From Microthrixaceae bacterium (lineage in GTDB: Bacteria > Actinomycetota > Acidimicrobiia > Acidimicrobiales > Poriferisodalaceae): 64,000 nt of DNA. The stretch spans positions 29,963 to 93,962 of the forward strand of contig WTFX01000010.1 of the NCBI GenBank assembly GCA_011523825.1, written 5' to 3'. Numbering within the stretch: the first letter of the stretch is position 1; every line of letters begins with the position of its first letter. Shown here one piece after another: positions 17,571 through 28,181 of the stretch. Both the position numbers and the translations under genes were made by a program. Under the pieces are notes generated by a model that had not been told where the DNA came from, did not search any database, and saw only the letters and a program-made list of their open reading frames with translations.

Positions 17571-19310
17571 CTATTGAGTTCGCTCGACCTCGACGGTGAT
17601 GATGTCGATGCCCGAGTACTTCCGGTGGCGCACCCTCGACGCGAAGTGACTCAGCAGGCGGAGCGACATCGTGTGCCCTTCGGGTGCGGGGGCTCGTTCG
17701 CTCACAAACGTGAGCCGGTCTTCGAGATTCTGGGCATCTGCTGAGGTGCGCAACTGCAGTTCGATGCTGGCCGCTGAGGGTCGGGCGATGACGACCAAGC
17801 GCGACGGAGACTGATCCTCGCCGGTCTCGCTCTCCTCCATGAGGCTCAGCAGTGATTCCTCGCCGACGAGCCTGAGCCGGTTCGCTGAGGCCTCATCCCA
17901 GCCGGAATCGGCCGCGATCTCCGACAGGAACTGGTCGACCTGCGGCAGCGTCTCGGCATCCAATGCTGTCTCGAGACGGCGGCGCTTCCGACCGCTCGAC
18001 TCGAGGTAGGCCGTCAGCAAGATCGCGATCAGCGTGCCGACCACCATGCCGTTGCTGAGCAGCGTCCCCCAGGCGCCGCCGATGATGGTGCCGATCGAGT
18101 CGGAGCCCTGCAGTCCCACGCCGACCGCAACGGCGACGCCGATCACGACGGCCTTCTGGGGCCGCAGGCCGTCCTGCAGCACGGAGCGGAGGCCTTCCAC
18201 GAACAGCAGCCCCATGATGATGAGCAGGTAGCCCGAAGCCACTGCGCTGGGAACCGTGAGCAGCACGGCGGTCAGCTTCGGTGTCAGCACCAGAGCGATC
18301 AGGATGGCGCCGATGCAGTACCCGACCCTGCGCGAGGCCACGCCGGTGAACTGTGCGAAAGAGATGGACGTCGCATCCATGGTTCCGACGGACAGCGTTC
18401 CCGCGAGTCCGCCGACGAGCGAGCCGATGCCGACGGTGTTGACCGTGCCCTGCACGAGGCGGTAGTCGGCCGCGCCCGGATCCCGTCGTGACACCCGCTG
18501 GATCACTACGGCGGTGGTCATCGCCTTGATGGTGACGGCCAGCGAGACGACCACAAACAGCGGCAGCAGTGCCCAGAAGTCGGCTCCTGGGGTCAGTTCG
18601 AGCCCGGGGAACTCGGGCTGCGGCACCGCAAGCCAAGCAGCGCTGCCGATACCGGCTGGGTCATACAGCCCGAACAGGACGGCAGCGATGGTGGCAGCGA
18701 CAATGGCAATGATCGGCGACCACAGCCGGAGCAGCCCCTTGGCGCGCAGCGCCAGCACTGCTGCCACCAACACCGCGATGAGCGCGACCACTGGCGCCGC
18801 GATGTCGGGGGCGTCGGTGGTCGTCGTTCCGACACGCTCGACGACCACTCCCATTACGCCGATCGCGATCAGCATGACGACGACACCTGAGACCGCCGGC
18901 GTGATGATCCGGCTCAGGCGATGCAGCCACTTGGCCAGCGCGAGCTGGAACACGGCGGTGACGACCACCAAGGACGCCAGCGTCTGCGGCCCGGCACTGT
19001 TCACTGCCAGGATTGCAACAGCCAGATAGCTCGGCGAGATGGCCATCAGCACGTTGTGGCCCCCGCCCACTGGTCCGAGACGGGCGGCTGCAACCGCGGT
19101 TGCGATGCCGCAGACCACGATGGCTGCCATCACCGACCATGTCGCTTGCCGGGCACTGAGACTTGTCGACTGCACGAACAGCGACATGGTCAGCACGGTC
19201 GGCGCCAAGGCGATCACGACGCCCTGGATGCCCATTCCCAGCGACAGCGCGAACGAGCACTGCTCGTCCGGTTCGTAGGTGATGTCCTCGTCCGGCGCTA
19301 CTGCGGCCAC
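17571..19310 (-). CDS. NCS2 xanthine/uracil permease family protein with a C-terminal RsbW-like domain
   Basis: 579 residues from GTG 19310. Residues about 1-435 carry the NCS2 pattern of 14 membrane segments: RIITPAVSGVVVMLIAIGVM, then TLSVGTMDATSISFAQFTGV and ASRRVGYCIGAI, matching the nucleobase-transporter core. The last 130 residues are soluble and read like a degenerate HATPase_c/RsbW module, with NRLRLVGEESLLSLMEE where the N-box helix lies, but without a clear N-box Asn or G-box. Transport of a nucleobase or related compound is likely. The tail is inferred to be regulatory. A G13 tract sits 25 bp upstream of the start. Confidence 0.8.
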   Translation of the reverse strand: MAAVAPDEDITYEPDEQCSFALSLGMGIQGVVIALAPTVLTMSLFVQSTSLSARQATWSVMAAIVVCGIATAVAAARLGPVGGGHNVLMAISPSYLAVAILAVNSAGPQTLASLVVVTAVFQLALAKWLHRLSRIITPAVSGVVVMLIAIGVMGVVVERVGTTTTDAPDIAAPVVALIAVLVAAVLALRAKGLLRLWSPIIAIVAATIAAVLFGLYDPAGIGSAAWLAVPQPEFPGLELTPGADFWALLPLFVVVSLAVTIKAMTTAVVIQRVSRRDPGAADYRLVQGTVNTVGIGSLVGGLAGTLSVGTMDATSISFAQFTGVASRRVGYCIGAILIALVLTPKLTAVLLTVPSAVASGYLLIIMGLLFVEGLRSVLQDGLRPQKAVVIGVAVAVGVGLQGSDSIGTIIGGAWGTLLSNGMVVGTLIAILLTAYLESSGRKRRRLETALDAETLPQVDQFLSEIAADSGWDEASANRLRLVGEESLLSLMEESETGEDQSPSRLVVIARPSAASIELQLRTSADAQNLEDRLTFVSERAPAPEGHTMSLRLLSHFASRVRHRKYSGIDIITVEVERTQ

Positions 19311-19335
19311 GGAGATCGAATCGCCGGGTTGGTGA

Positions 19336-19348
19336 CCCCCCCCCCCCC
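19336..19348 (-). repeat. Poly-G tract (13 G) upstream of the NCS2 permease start
   Basis: Thirteen C on the plus strand, directly followed by GGGG, in the 116-bp gap between the esterase stop and the permease GTG. Changes in length would alter promoter spacing or the leader, or, if translation starts further upstream, the reading frame. Confidence 0.9.
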
Positions 19349-19426
19349 GGGGACCGGCAAGGTCAGCCCGGCTACATCCGCGGCCGAGCGAGCGGCAGCC
19401 ACCGGGAGGCGCGATTCTCCCATCCG

Positions 19427-20500
19427 CTACACCGAGTAGGCGAAGTCGCGCAGTGCGGCAGCCGTCGCCGCGTACACCTCAGGCATGGCGCCGCGGAAGA
19501 TCACGTCGCCCGCGTGGCAGGTGCCGTTGACCGTTCGGGCCTGAGCGCTGTTTCCGGCCGCGAGCAGCTTGTGGTAGTAGGCGAGGCCCTCGTCGCGCAG
19601 CGGGTCCAGCTCGTTCACCGAGACGACATGCGGCGGCAGGCCCGCCAGATCGTCGGCGGTGGCGTGCAGCGGCCAGGCCAGCGGGTTGGTGCGGTCGGGT
19701 CCGCCCAGGTCGTACGCCTTGGCGATGCCGCCCATGTTCTCGCAGTCCAGGAAGTACTGGTTGTTCTCGGTCAATGACGGAAGACTCGCCGGCGGCTCCG
19801 CGTACGCCCCCGAGATGTAGGGACACTGCGCAAACACGCCGTCGATGATGTCGAGATACCCCTCTCGCTTGGCCTTCAGCGTGGTGGCCAGCGTCAGATT
19901 TCCTCCGCCCGACTCGCCCGAGACGGTGATCGTGGAAACGCCGAGGGCGTCCTTGTTGGCGGCGACCCACTGCAGGCCTGAGGCGCAGTCGTTCAGACCG
20001 GCCGGGAATGGGTGATTGCCGAGCTTGCCGCCGCCGTTGCGGAACTCGACGCCCACCGCGACGAGCCCCCGCGACGCCAGTTCGTTCCGCCACGCGACGT
20101 ACGACATGCCCGCCGCGGACAGCAGCACCATGCCGCCGCCGTGGATGTGGTACACGCACGGCAGCGGGCCGTCGGCCTCCGCCGGGCGGTGGATGAACAG
20201 CGTGATGTCGTTGTCGTCGACCCCGCTGATGACTTCGGTGCTCGCCACCACGCCGTCGGGGGGCGTCAGATCGGCGAAGAGCGCGTCGAACAGCATCTCG
20301 AAGCCCGGCTCGGCCTCATCGACCCAGGCGTACAGCTCCTCCATTGACGAGTCCGCGGTGGCTGTCGCAGGCTCGCCGTGCCCGTCGAGACCCATTGCTG
20401 CCAGCACTGCCACCATGCGCGGATCAGCACGCGGATCGGTGCCGAGCGTCATATCCGGATCGCCGAGCCGTCCCGGCCGGTGTACCTCTGCTGCAGCCAT
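19427..20500 (-). CDS. Alpha/beta hydrolase, hormone-sensitive-lipase family
   Basis: 357 residues from ATG 20500; the GGAAGGA about 6 bases upstream selects this start, although the frame is open further. It has the HSL-family oxyanion motif HGGG (YHIHGGGMVLLSA), the nucleophile elbow GESGGG, an acid in NELDPLRDEG and a His in TCHAGDV. These enzymes hydrolyse short acyl or aryl esters in the cytoplasm. It is divergent from the PhyH gene and upstream of the permease gene on the same strand. Confidence 0.92.
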   Translation of the reverse strand: MAAAEVHRPGRLGDPDMTLGTDPRADPRMVAVLAAMGLDGHGEPATATADSSMEELYAWVDEAEPGFEMLFDALFADLTPPDGVVASTEVISGVDDNDITLFIHRPAEADGPLPCVYHIHGGGMVLLSAAGMSYVAWRNELASRGLVAVGVEFRNGGGKLGNHPFPAGLNDCASGLQWVAANKDALGVSTITVSGESGGGNLTLATTLKAKREGYLDIIDGVFAQCPYISGAYAEPPASLPSLTENNQYFLDCENMGGIAKAYDLGGPDRTNPLAWPLHATADDLAGLPPHVVSVNELDPLRDEGLAYYHKLLAAGNSAQARTVNGTCHAGDVIFRGAMPEVYAATAAALRDFAYSV

Positions 20501-20632
20501 GATGATTCCTTCCATCCGCAGGACGCTCCCATGCCGTCCCGTCGCGCCGCCGACAGTAGCCCCGACGCGCGCACCCGAACGCTGTGGTCGGCGTCGGTAG
20601 AGGTATGTAGTCGTTCTTATTACTATGGCAAA

Positions 20633-21595
20633 ATGACCGATCATCCTTTCGACAACGAATTCGTCATCACCAGCGCGCAGAAGGAGCAGTTCTCGCGCGA
20701 CGGCTTCGTCAAGCTCGAAGGATTCCTGAACCCCGGCGTGGTCGACATGCTGCTCGATCAGGTCGACGCCGAATCGAGCCGCGGCGCTGGCGACGCCCCC
20801 CCGCCCCAGCCGGGCCGCCGGTTCGCCAACATGCAGCACTTCTTGGCGACCGACAAGAAGGAAGTCTTCGGATTGATCCAGCGTCCCTACTTCCAGCGGG
20901 GCTTGACTGAGCTGACAGGATGCGACCTGTTTCTCACCTACGACCTGTCTTTCGAAATCGAGCAGAGCGTCGACCGGGGGCTGCCGTGGCACGCCGGCGT
21001 GTCGACGTTCGGGCTCCACTTCGCCGAGGACTTCGGGTGCACGCTCTGGGCCCCGCTGCACCCCATAGATCCGGACGGGCAGCGCGGCGGCATCGCCTGC
21101 GTTCCGCTCCATGTGCTGTCAGCCGAATTCGTCCACACGACGGACTTGGCTCTCGTCGAGGTGATCAGGGCCAGGGAGCGGGCCGGGAGATCGACGAGCC
21201 CGCAGGATTACCGTGATCTCAGGAACGAGATACTGAATTCCCCGGTGATGGACGAGCTCTGTGATGTCCACATGGTCGAATACGACTTTGCTCCCGGCGA
21301 TGCGCTCCTGTTCACCAAGAACGTCGTGCACCGCAGCATCGTGCTCGGCCCCGGCGAGCTGCCGCGTCGCGCTGCGTACGCAATGCGCTTCATCGACGCC
21401 TCGTCGCGCTACGACCTGAACCGGGCGCAGACCCTCCATTTCCCCAGCGTGCAGTACGGGGAGGGGCTGTTCCCCTACCGGCAGATCACGAGCGACTACG
21501 TCGAGATCGGCAAAGCCGGGGCGAAGGACGGCGACCTCGTCGCGCAATGCGCCTACTTCAGCGACCGCGACCTCAGGATGGTCGTGGGTGCATGA
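20633..21595 (+). CDS. Phytanoyl-CoA dioxygenase (PhyH) family protein with an HxG iron site
   Basis: 320 residues from ATG 20633, which lies about 10 bases after an AT-rich TATTACTAT patch. The jelly-roll core is clear: an iron-binding segment WHAGVSTFG, a strand TLWAPLHPIDPDGQRGG, then VHRSIVLGPGELPRR with the second His233 and the 2-oxoglutarate-binding Arg245. In normal PhyH enzymes the first motif is HxD. Here it is His120-Ala-Gly122, so the carboxylate ligand is missing. Fe/2-oxoglutarate halogenases show exactly this change (HxA or HxG). It is either a halogenase-like enzyme or an inactive homologue. Confidence 0.85.
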   Translation: MTDHPFDNEFVITSAQKEQFSRDGFVKLEGFLNPGVVDMLLDQVDAESSRGAGDAPPPQPGRRFANMQHFLATDKKEVFGLIQRPYFQRGLTELTGCDLFLTYDLSFEIEQSVDRGLPWHAGVSTFGLHFAEDFGCTLWAPLHPIDPDGQRGGIACVPLHVLSAEFVHTTDLALVEVIRARERAGRSTSPQDYRDLRNEILNSPVMDELCDVHMVEYDFAPGDALLFTKNVVHRSIVLGPGELPRRAAYAMRFIDASSRYDLNRAQTLHFPSVQYGEGLFPYRQITSDYVEIGKAGAKDGDLVAQCAYFSDRDLRMVVGA

Positions 21596-21637
21596 GTTCT
21601 GATCGCAGAATCGGCTGGTAGCGCCTGACGACCTTGA

Positions 21638-23299
21638 CTACTCGGGCTCGGCCAGCGGGGGCGGGCGTTCGCGATCTGGATCGTCGACGAGCAGGCGCCG
21701 GGTGATGTCCTGGGCTTCGTCGAGTGTTCCGACCAGCTGCTCGGACGGGATGCGACGCAGTGCATTCAGCGACGTGAGCGTGGCAGCGGGCGCGCCGTCA
21801 AGCGCCAGCACGATGCAGTGCACTTCGTTTTCCGTCGCCGTGTCGATGAGCTGTTCGATGACCAGCGCGGCGCTGTCGTCGATGTGATCGGTCTCGGAGA
21901 AGTCGAGAATCACCACTTGGTGACCCACGATGTCGTCGCCGATGGTGCGGATGAGCTTGCTTGAGGAAGCGACGGTGAAGCTGCCGCGCAGCTTCACAAT
22001 GCCGGTGCGAGCGGAATACGGGCTGATGCCGTAGGACTCTGCGCTGTGCTCGTGCAGGAAGATCTGATCGAGCAGGGGCACCGAGATGACGCTGTCGAGC
22101 TGGAGGCGCTCGAACTGGCGGGCGCCGATCATGCCGGCCACGATCAATCCCACGGCCACCGCCGTCACCAGGTCCACGAAGATCGTGATGCCGAGGGTCG
22201 TCAACATGATCAGCAGGTGCTCGCGCTGCACCCGGCGCAGTCGCGCCAAGAACCGCCAGTCGATGAGCTGCCAGCCGGTCACCGTAAGTATTCCTGCCAA
22301 CGCGGCGTGCGGCACATAGGCGAGCAGCGGCGCCAATCCCAGCACGAGCCCCAGGAGCGTGAGCGAGCGGACGATGGGTGAGATCGGGGTACGGGCTCCC
22401 ATCCGCCACGCCAGAATCGACGACAGGAACGTCGGGCTGCCCGGCAAGCCGCCGATCAGGCCGGCTGCGACATTGCCGATGCCCGTGCCGAGCAGGCCCT
22501 TGTCCGGGTCGAGCTGGGTGCGAGTCTGCGCATCCACTGCCAAGGCGCCCAGCAGACCTCGCACCGTGCTGAGCAGGGCGATGGTCAGCGCCGGCACCAC
22601 GGCGCCTGCCAGGAAGCCCAGCGAGAGCTCGGGACGCTGCAGGTCGGGCAGCGAGCGCGGGATGCCTTCGAGTGTCGGCACGTCGCTCAGCCAAATGATG
22701 TTCAGGAGGGTGCCGACCAGCAGTGCCGCGACCATGGCGGGCAGGTACCCGCGAAGTCGCTTGGGCCACAGCAGCGCGACAGCCAGCGCAACCAAGCCGA
22801 TGATCAATGCGCCCGCGTTCAGCGCTTCCAGCGCGTCGGGCCATTTCTGGATTGCGTTCAGGGGTTTGGTGATCTTGACCGGTTCCCCCAAGAACGAGTT
22901 GACCAGGGAGAGCACCATCATCACGCCGATTCCCGATGTGAATCCGGCGATCACCGAGTACGGCGTATAGGTGACATAGCTGCCGATGCGCAGCACGCTC
23001 AAGACGAGCTGGATGACGCCGGCCAGTATCACCACCGTGAACGCTTCGGCGGGGGTCTCGGCGTGCGTCGCCACGACGGCGGCCATGGCCACCGCCAAGA
23101 CGGCGCTCACCGATCCCATCTGGGGCCGCGACCGTTCGAAGATGCCCACGAAGAAGCCCACTGCGAGAGCGCCGTAGATGCCGCTCGCGGCTCCGAGCCC
23201 CGACACCACGCCGAACGTCGCAGCGGGCGTAATGGAAACTGCCGCCGCGGTGATGCCGCCCGACACGTCTCCACGCAGTGTGTGAAGGTCGTAGCTCAT
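21638..23299 (-). CDS. SulP/SLC26 anion transporter with STAS domain
   Basis: 553 residues from ATG 23299. The membrane part (about 1-410) starts LRGDVSGGITAAAVSITPAA and contains GLIGGLPGSPTFLSS, both SulP landmarks. A cytoplasmic STAS domain (about 435-540) follows, with VVILDFSETDHIDDSAAL at the position of the phosphorylatable loop in anti-sigma-factor antagonists. It probably moves sulfate, bicarbonate or a dicarboxylate. Its start is 7 bp after the carboxylase alpha-subunit stop, so it can be read from that operon. Confidence 0.93.
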   Translation of the reverse strand: MSYDLHTLRGDVSGGITAAAVSITPAATFGVVSGLGAASGIYGALAVGFFVGIFERSRPQMGSVSAVLAVAMAAVVATHAETPAEAFTVVILAGVIQLVLSVLRIGSYVTYTPYSVIAGFTSGIGVMMVLSLVNSFLGEPVKITKPLNAIQKWPDALEALNAGALIIGLVALAVALLWPKRLRGYLPAMVAALLVGTLLNIIWLSDVPTLEGIPRSLPDLQRPELSLGFLAGAVVPALTIALLSTVRGLLGALAVDAQTRTQLDPDKGLLGTGIGNVAAGLIGGLPGSPTFLSSILAWRMGARTPISPIVRSLTLLGLVLGLAPLLAYVPHAALAGILTVTGWQLIDWRFLARLRRVQREHLLIMLTTLGITIFVDLVTAVAVGLIVAGMIGARQFERLQLDSVISVPLLDQIFLHEHSAESYGISPYSARTGIVKLRGSFTVASSSKLIRTIGDDIVGHQVVILDFSETDHIDDSAALVIEQLIDTATENEVHCIVLALDGAPAATLTSLNALRRIPSEQLVGTLDEAQDITRRLLVDDPDRERPPPLAEPE

Positions 23300-23306
23300 C
23301 GGATTG

Positions 23307-25497
<2,191 letters not shown>

Positions 25498-25505
<8 letters not shown>

Positions 25506-25597
25506 TGCCCGTCGCCCCTACATCCGGAAGACCGGTGTTGTAGCGGCGTCTTCCCTTGTTGCTTGCTCATTGCCCGTCGCCCCTACATCCGGAAGAC
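25498..25597. repeat. Direct repeat of 35 bp at a 65-bp period between the carboxylase genes
   Basis: Bases 25498-25532 and 25563-25597 are identical. The unit contains the last codons and stop of the carboxyltransferase gene and the first codons of the biotin carboxylase gene. The junction between the two genes has therefore been partly duplicated, adding a second start and a truncated copy of the preceding gene's end. Confidence 0.9.
25502..25570 (-). CDS. Predicted 22-codon leader ORF upstream of the biotin carboxylase gene
   Basis: Starting at the duplicated ATG (25570), the frame reads MSKQQGKTPLQHRSSGCRGD and two more codons, and ends with a TGA that overlaps the biotin-carboxylase ATG as ATGA. 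It begins with the same MSK/MSN context and the same upstream sequence as the true gene, so ribosomes should start on both. Translation of it could couple to or compete with the carboxylase gene. It is a product of the duplication and no homologue is expected. Confidence 0.45.
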
Positions 25598-27208
25598 GCC
25601 GAACCCGTCGGCGCCTTTCACCACGTTGTTGTGGCAGGCAGACAGGGACATTGCGATCACGTCCCGGGTGTCGCGCGGATCGATGACGCCATCATCGGTG
25701 ACGCGCCCGCTGGCATACGGGGCCAGCGACTTCAGCTCGTGGTAGTGCTCCACCTGCTCGGTGATCTTGCGGTCGGCCTCCTCGTCGAACTCGATGCCGC
25801 GGCGCATTGCCTGGCCCCGCCGTACGATCGACATGACGCCCGCGATCTGCTTCGGGCCCATGATCGCGATCTTGGCGGTCGGCCACAGGTAGGTGAAGCG
25901 GGTGTTGAACGCCCGCCCCGACATGCCGTAGTTCCCGGCGCCGTAGCTGTTGCCCAGGATGACCGTGATGTGGGGCACCATCGAGTTGGACACGGCGTTG
26001 ATCATCTTGGAGCCGTTCTTGACGATCCCGCCCTGCTCGAAGTCCTTGCCGACCATGTAGCCGGTGATGTTCTGCAGGAACACCAGCGGGATGTCCTGCT
26101 GGTTGCAGAGCTGGATGAACTGGGTGGCCTTCTCGGAGCTGTCGCTGAACAGCGGGCCGTTATTGCCCAGGATCCCTACCGGGAAACCGTGCACCGAGGC
26201 CCAACCGCAGATGAGCGTGGTGCCGTAGCGGGCCTTGAACTCCTCGAAGCGAGAGCCGTCCGTGATGCGGGCGATGACCTCGCGGCAGTCGATCATGGCC
26301 TGCAGGTCTCGCGGCATCAGCCCGAGCAGTTCCTCGGGATCGTGGACTGGGGGATCGGCCGGCATGGTCGGTCCCGGGCCCAGCTTGCGCCAGTTCAGGT
26401 GCGCCACGACCTCGCGGCAGATGCGCAGCGCATCGGCTTCGTCCTCGGCCAGGTAGTCGGCGAGACCCGAGATCTCGGCGTGCATCTGCGCCCCGCCAAG
26501 CGTCTCGTCATCGGAGTCCTCGCCGGTGGCCATCTTCACCAGCGGCGGTCCGCCCAGGAAGACCTTCGACTGGTTGCGGATGAAGATGTTGTAGTCGCTC
26601 ATGCCGGGCTGGTAGGCGCCCCCGGCCGTCGAGCTGCCGAACACCACTGAGATCGAGGGGATCTTCATCTTCGACAGCTCGGTCACGTCGTAGAAGAGCC
26701 TGCCGGACTCGGCGAAGTGGCTCTCCTGCTCGAGCATCTGCCGCTCGGGATCGTCGTCGCCGCGCAGGTCGCCGCCCGCCGACTCCACGAACTGGATGTA
26801 GGGCATGCGATTGTCGCGGCAGATCTCGATGGCCCGCATGATCTTGCGGCCCGCGAACACCGTGATGGCCCCGCCGAGCACGGTGGGGTCATTGCCCTCG
26901 ATCATGCACTCGACGCCGTTCACGACGCCGATCCCCATCACCAGCCCGCCGCCGACGGCGTAGTTCGAGCAGTAGCCGGCTAGCGAGCTGATCTCGAAGA
27001 ACGGCGAGTCGCGGTCGAGCACCATGGCAATGCGTTCGCGCACGGGCATCTTGTCGCGGCTGCGCATGCGTGCCATAGCCCGCGGTCCGCCGCCGGCCGC
27101 AGCCTGCTGCTGCAGCTCGTCGAGCTCTGCGAGCTGCTCGCGCATGTCGTCGCAGTTCTGGGTGAACCACTCGGCGGAGGTGTCGATGTGGGATCGCAGT
27201 ACTGGCAT
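25583..27208 (-). CDS. Acyl-CoA carboxylase carboxyltransferase subunit (methylcrotonyl-CoA carboxylase beta-like)
   Basis: 541 residues from ATG 27208. Two crotonase-like halves are present. The first has FVESAGGDLRGDDD and SSTAGGAYQPGMSDY, the second has FLQNITGYMVGKDFEQGGI and GNSYGAGNYGMSGRAF. The FLQNITGFMVG-type signature is typical of methylcrotonyl- or geranyl-CoA carboxylase beta subunits rather than propionyl-CoA carboxylase. It transfers carboxyl from biotin to the acyl-CoA. It is the promoter-proximal gene of the carboxylase pair, so leucine or isoprenoid breakdown is the likely role. Confidence 0.92.
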   Translation of the reverse strand: MPVLRSHIDTSAEWFTQNCDDMREQLAELDELQQQAAAGGGPRAMARMRSRDKMPVRERIAMVLDRDSPFFEISSLAGYCSNYAVGGGLVMGIGVVNGVECMIEGNDPTVLGGAITVFAGRKIMRAIEICRDNRMPYIQFVESAGGDLRGDDDPERQMLEQESHFAESGRLFYDVTELSKMKIPSISVVFGSSTAGGAYQPGMSDYNIFIRNQSKVFLGGPPLVKMATGEDSDDETLGGAQMHAEISGLADYLAEDEADALRICREVVAHLNWRKLGPGPTMPADPPVHDPEELLGLMPRDLQAMIDCREVIARITDGSRFEEFKARYGTTLICGWASVHGFPVGILGNNGPLFSDSSEKATQFIQLCNQQDIPLVFLQNITGYMVGKDFEQGGIVKNGSKMINAVSNSMVPHITVILGNSYGAGNYGMSGRAFNTRFTYLWPTAKIAIMGPKQIAGVMSIVRRGQAMRRGIEFDEEADRKITEQVEHYHELKSLAPYASGRVTDDGVIDPRDTRDVIAMSLSACHNNVVKGADGFGVFRM

Positions 27209-27358
27209 GTGACTCCCGCGTAACGGCCGTGCGCACGTTCTGTGCCGCCAGCCCGGTCGAAGCTACGGCGCGAACGCCCGAAGTCTGCATGACGCGCTAG
27301 GCGAATGCTCGCTGTGTCGGCCTGACGATCATCAGCCGCCGCCAATAGCATCCCGGCC

Positions 27359-28156
27359 GTGGCTGACTCGGGTGCCTGGCCGATCGAAACGCATATCCTC
27401 CAACGGCGCGACGTCGATCGCAGTTACCAGCTCTGGGTAGCGCTCCCGATGGGCTACCGGCCCGACGCCTCCAATCCGTACCCGCTCGTGGTGTGCTGCG
27501 ACGCGCCCTGGACGTTCGGCACCGCGGTGGACACCACCCGGATCCTCTCGATGTCCCGCGAGACGCCGCGCTGCGTGGTCGCCGGCATCGCGCACGACAC
27601 CGCCGACATGCGCGACATGCTCGACCTTCGCGCCGTCGACTACACGGTGACGCCTGCCGAGGCCCCGCCGATGACCGGCATTCGGGTGCCTGCCGCCGAG
27701 ACCGGCCAGGCCGAGCCGTTCCGCCAGTGGCTTGCGGGCGACGTGATGCCGCTGCTGTACGACCGGTACCGGGTCGGCGAGCCGACCTATGTCGGCCATT
27801 CGTTCACCGCGCTGTTCGGCCTGCACGTGCTGTTCAACGCACCCGACATGTTTGCTCGCTACCTGCTGGCCAGCCCGTCGGTGTGGTGGGACCGGGAAGA
27901 ACAGGGCGACGGGGTGATGTTCCGGCTCGAGGAAGAGCACGCCGCAGCCGGCGGCGACCCTGCCGTCAAGGTATTCATGTCGATGGGGGAGCACGAGACC
28001 GACGAGTACTCGCCCCAGGCCAAGTTCTGGGACCAGTTCTCAGCCCGCGGCTACCGCAACATCGATGCGACCTGGCACGTATTCCCGGGCGAGAACCACA
28101 ACACCGTCGTCGGATCGGCCGTGAGCCGGGGCCTGCGGACCCTCTACGCCGACTGA
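27359..28156 (+). CDS. Esterase-D/IroE-like alpha/beta hydrolase
   Basis: 265 residues from GTG 27359. The N-terminal strand set SYQLWVALPMGYRPD and PYPLVVCCDAPWTFG matches the putative esterase family of enterobactin esterase and FrmB. The nucleophile is in VGHSFTALFGL, the SPSVWWDRE strand follows, and the C-terminal His is in GENHNTVV. It hydrolyses an ester of unknown identity. It is divergent from the carboxylase operon, with 150 bp between the starts. Confidence 0.85.
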   Translation: MADSGAWPIETHILQRRDVDRSYQLWVALPMGYRPDASNPYPLVVCCDAPWTFGTAVDTTRILSMSRETPRCVVAGIAHDTADMRDMLDLRAVDYTVTPAEAPPMTGIRVPAAETGQAEPFRQWLAGDVMPLLYDRYRVGEPTYVGHSFTALFGLHVLFNAPDMFARYLLASPSVWWDREEQGDGVMFRLEEEHAAAGGDPAVKVFMSMGEHETDEYSPQAKFWDQFSARGYRNIDATWHVFPGENHNTVVGSAVSRGLRTLYAD

Positions 28157-28181
28157 GGGGTTTCTGACGCTCTAAGTTCGC

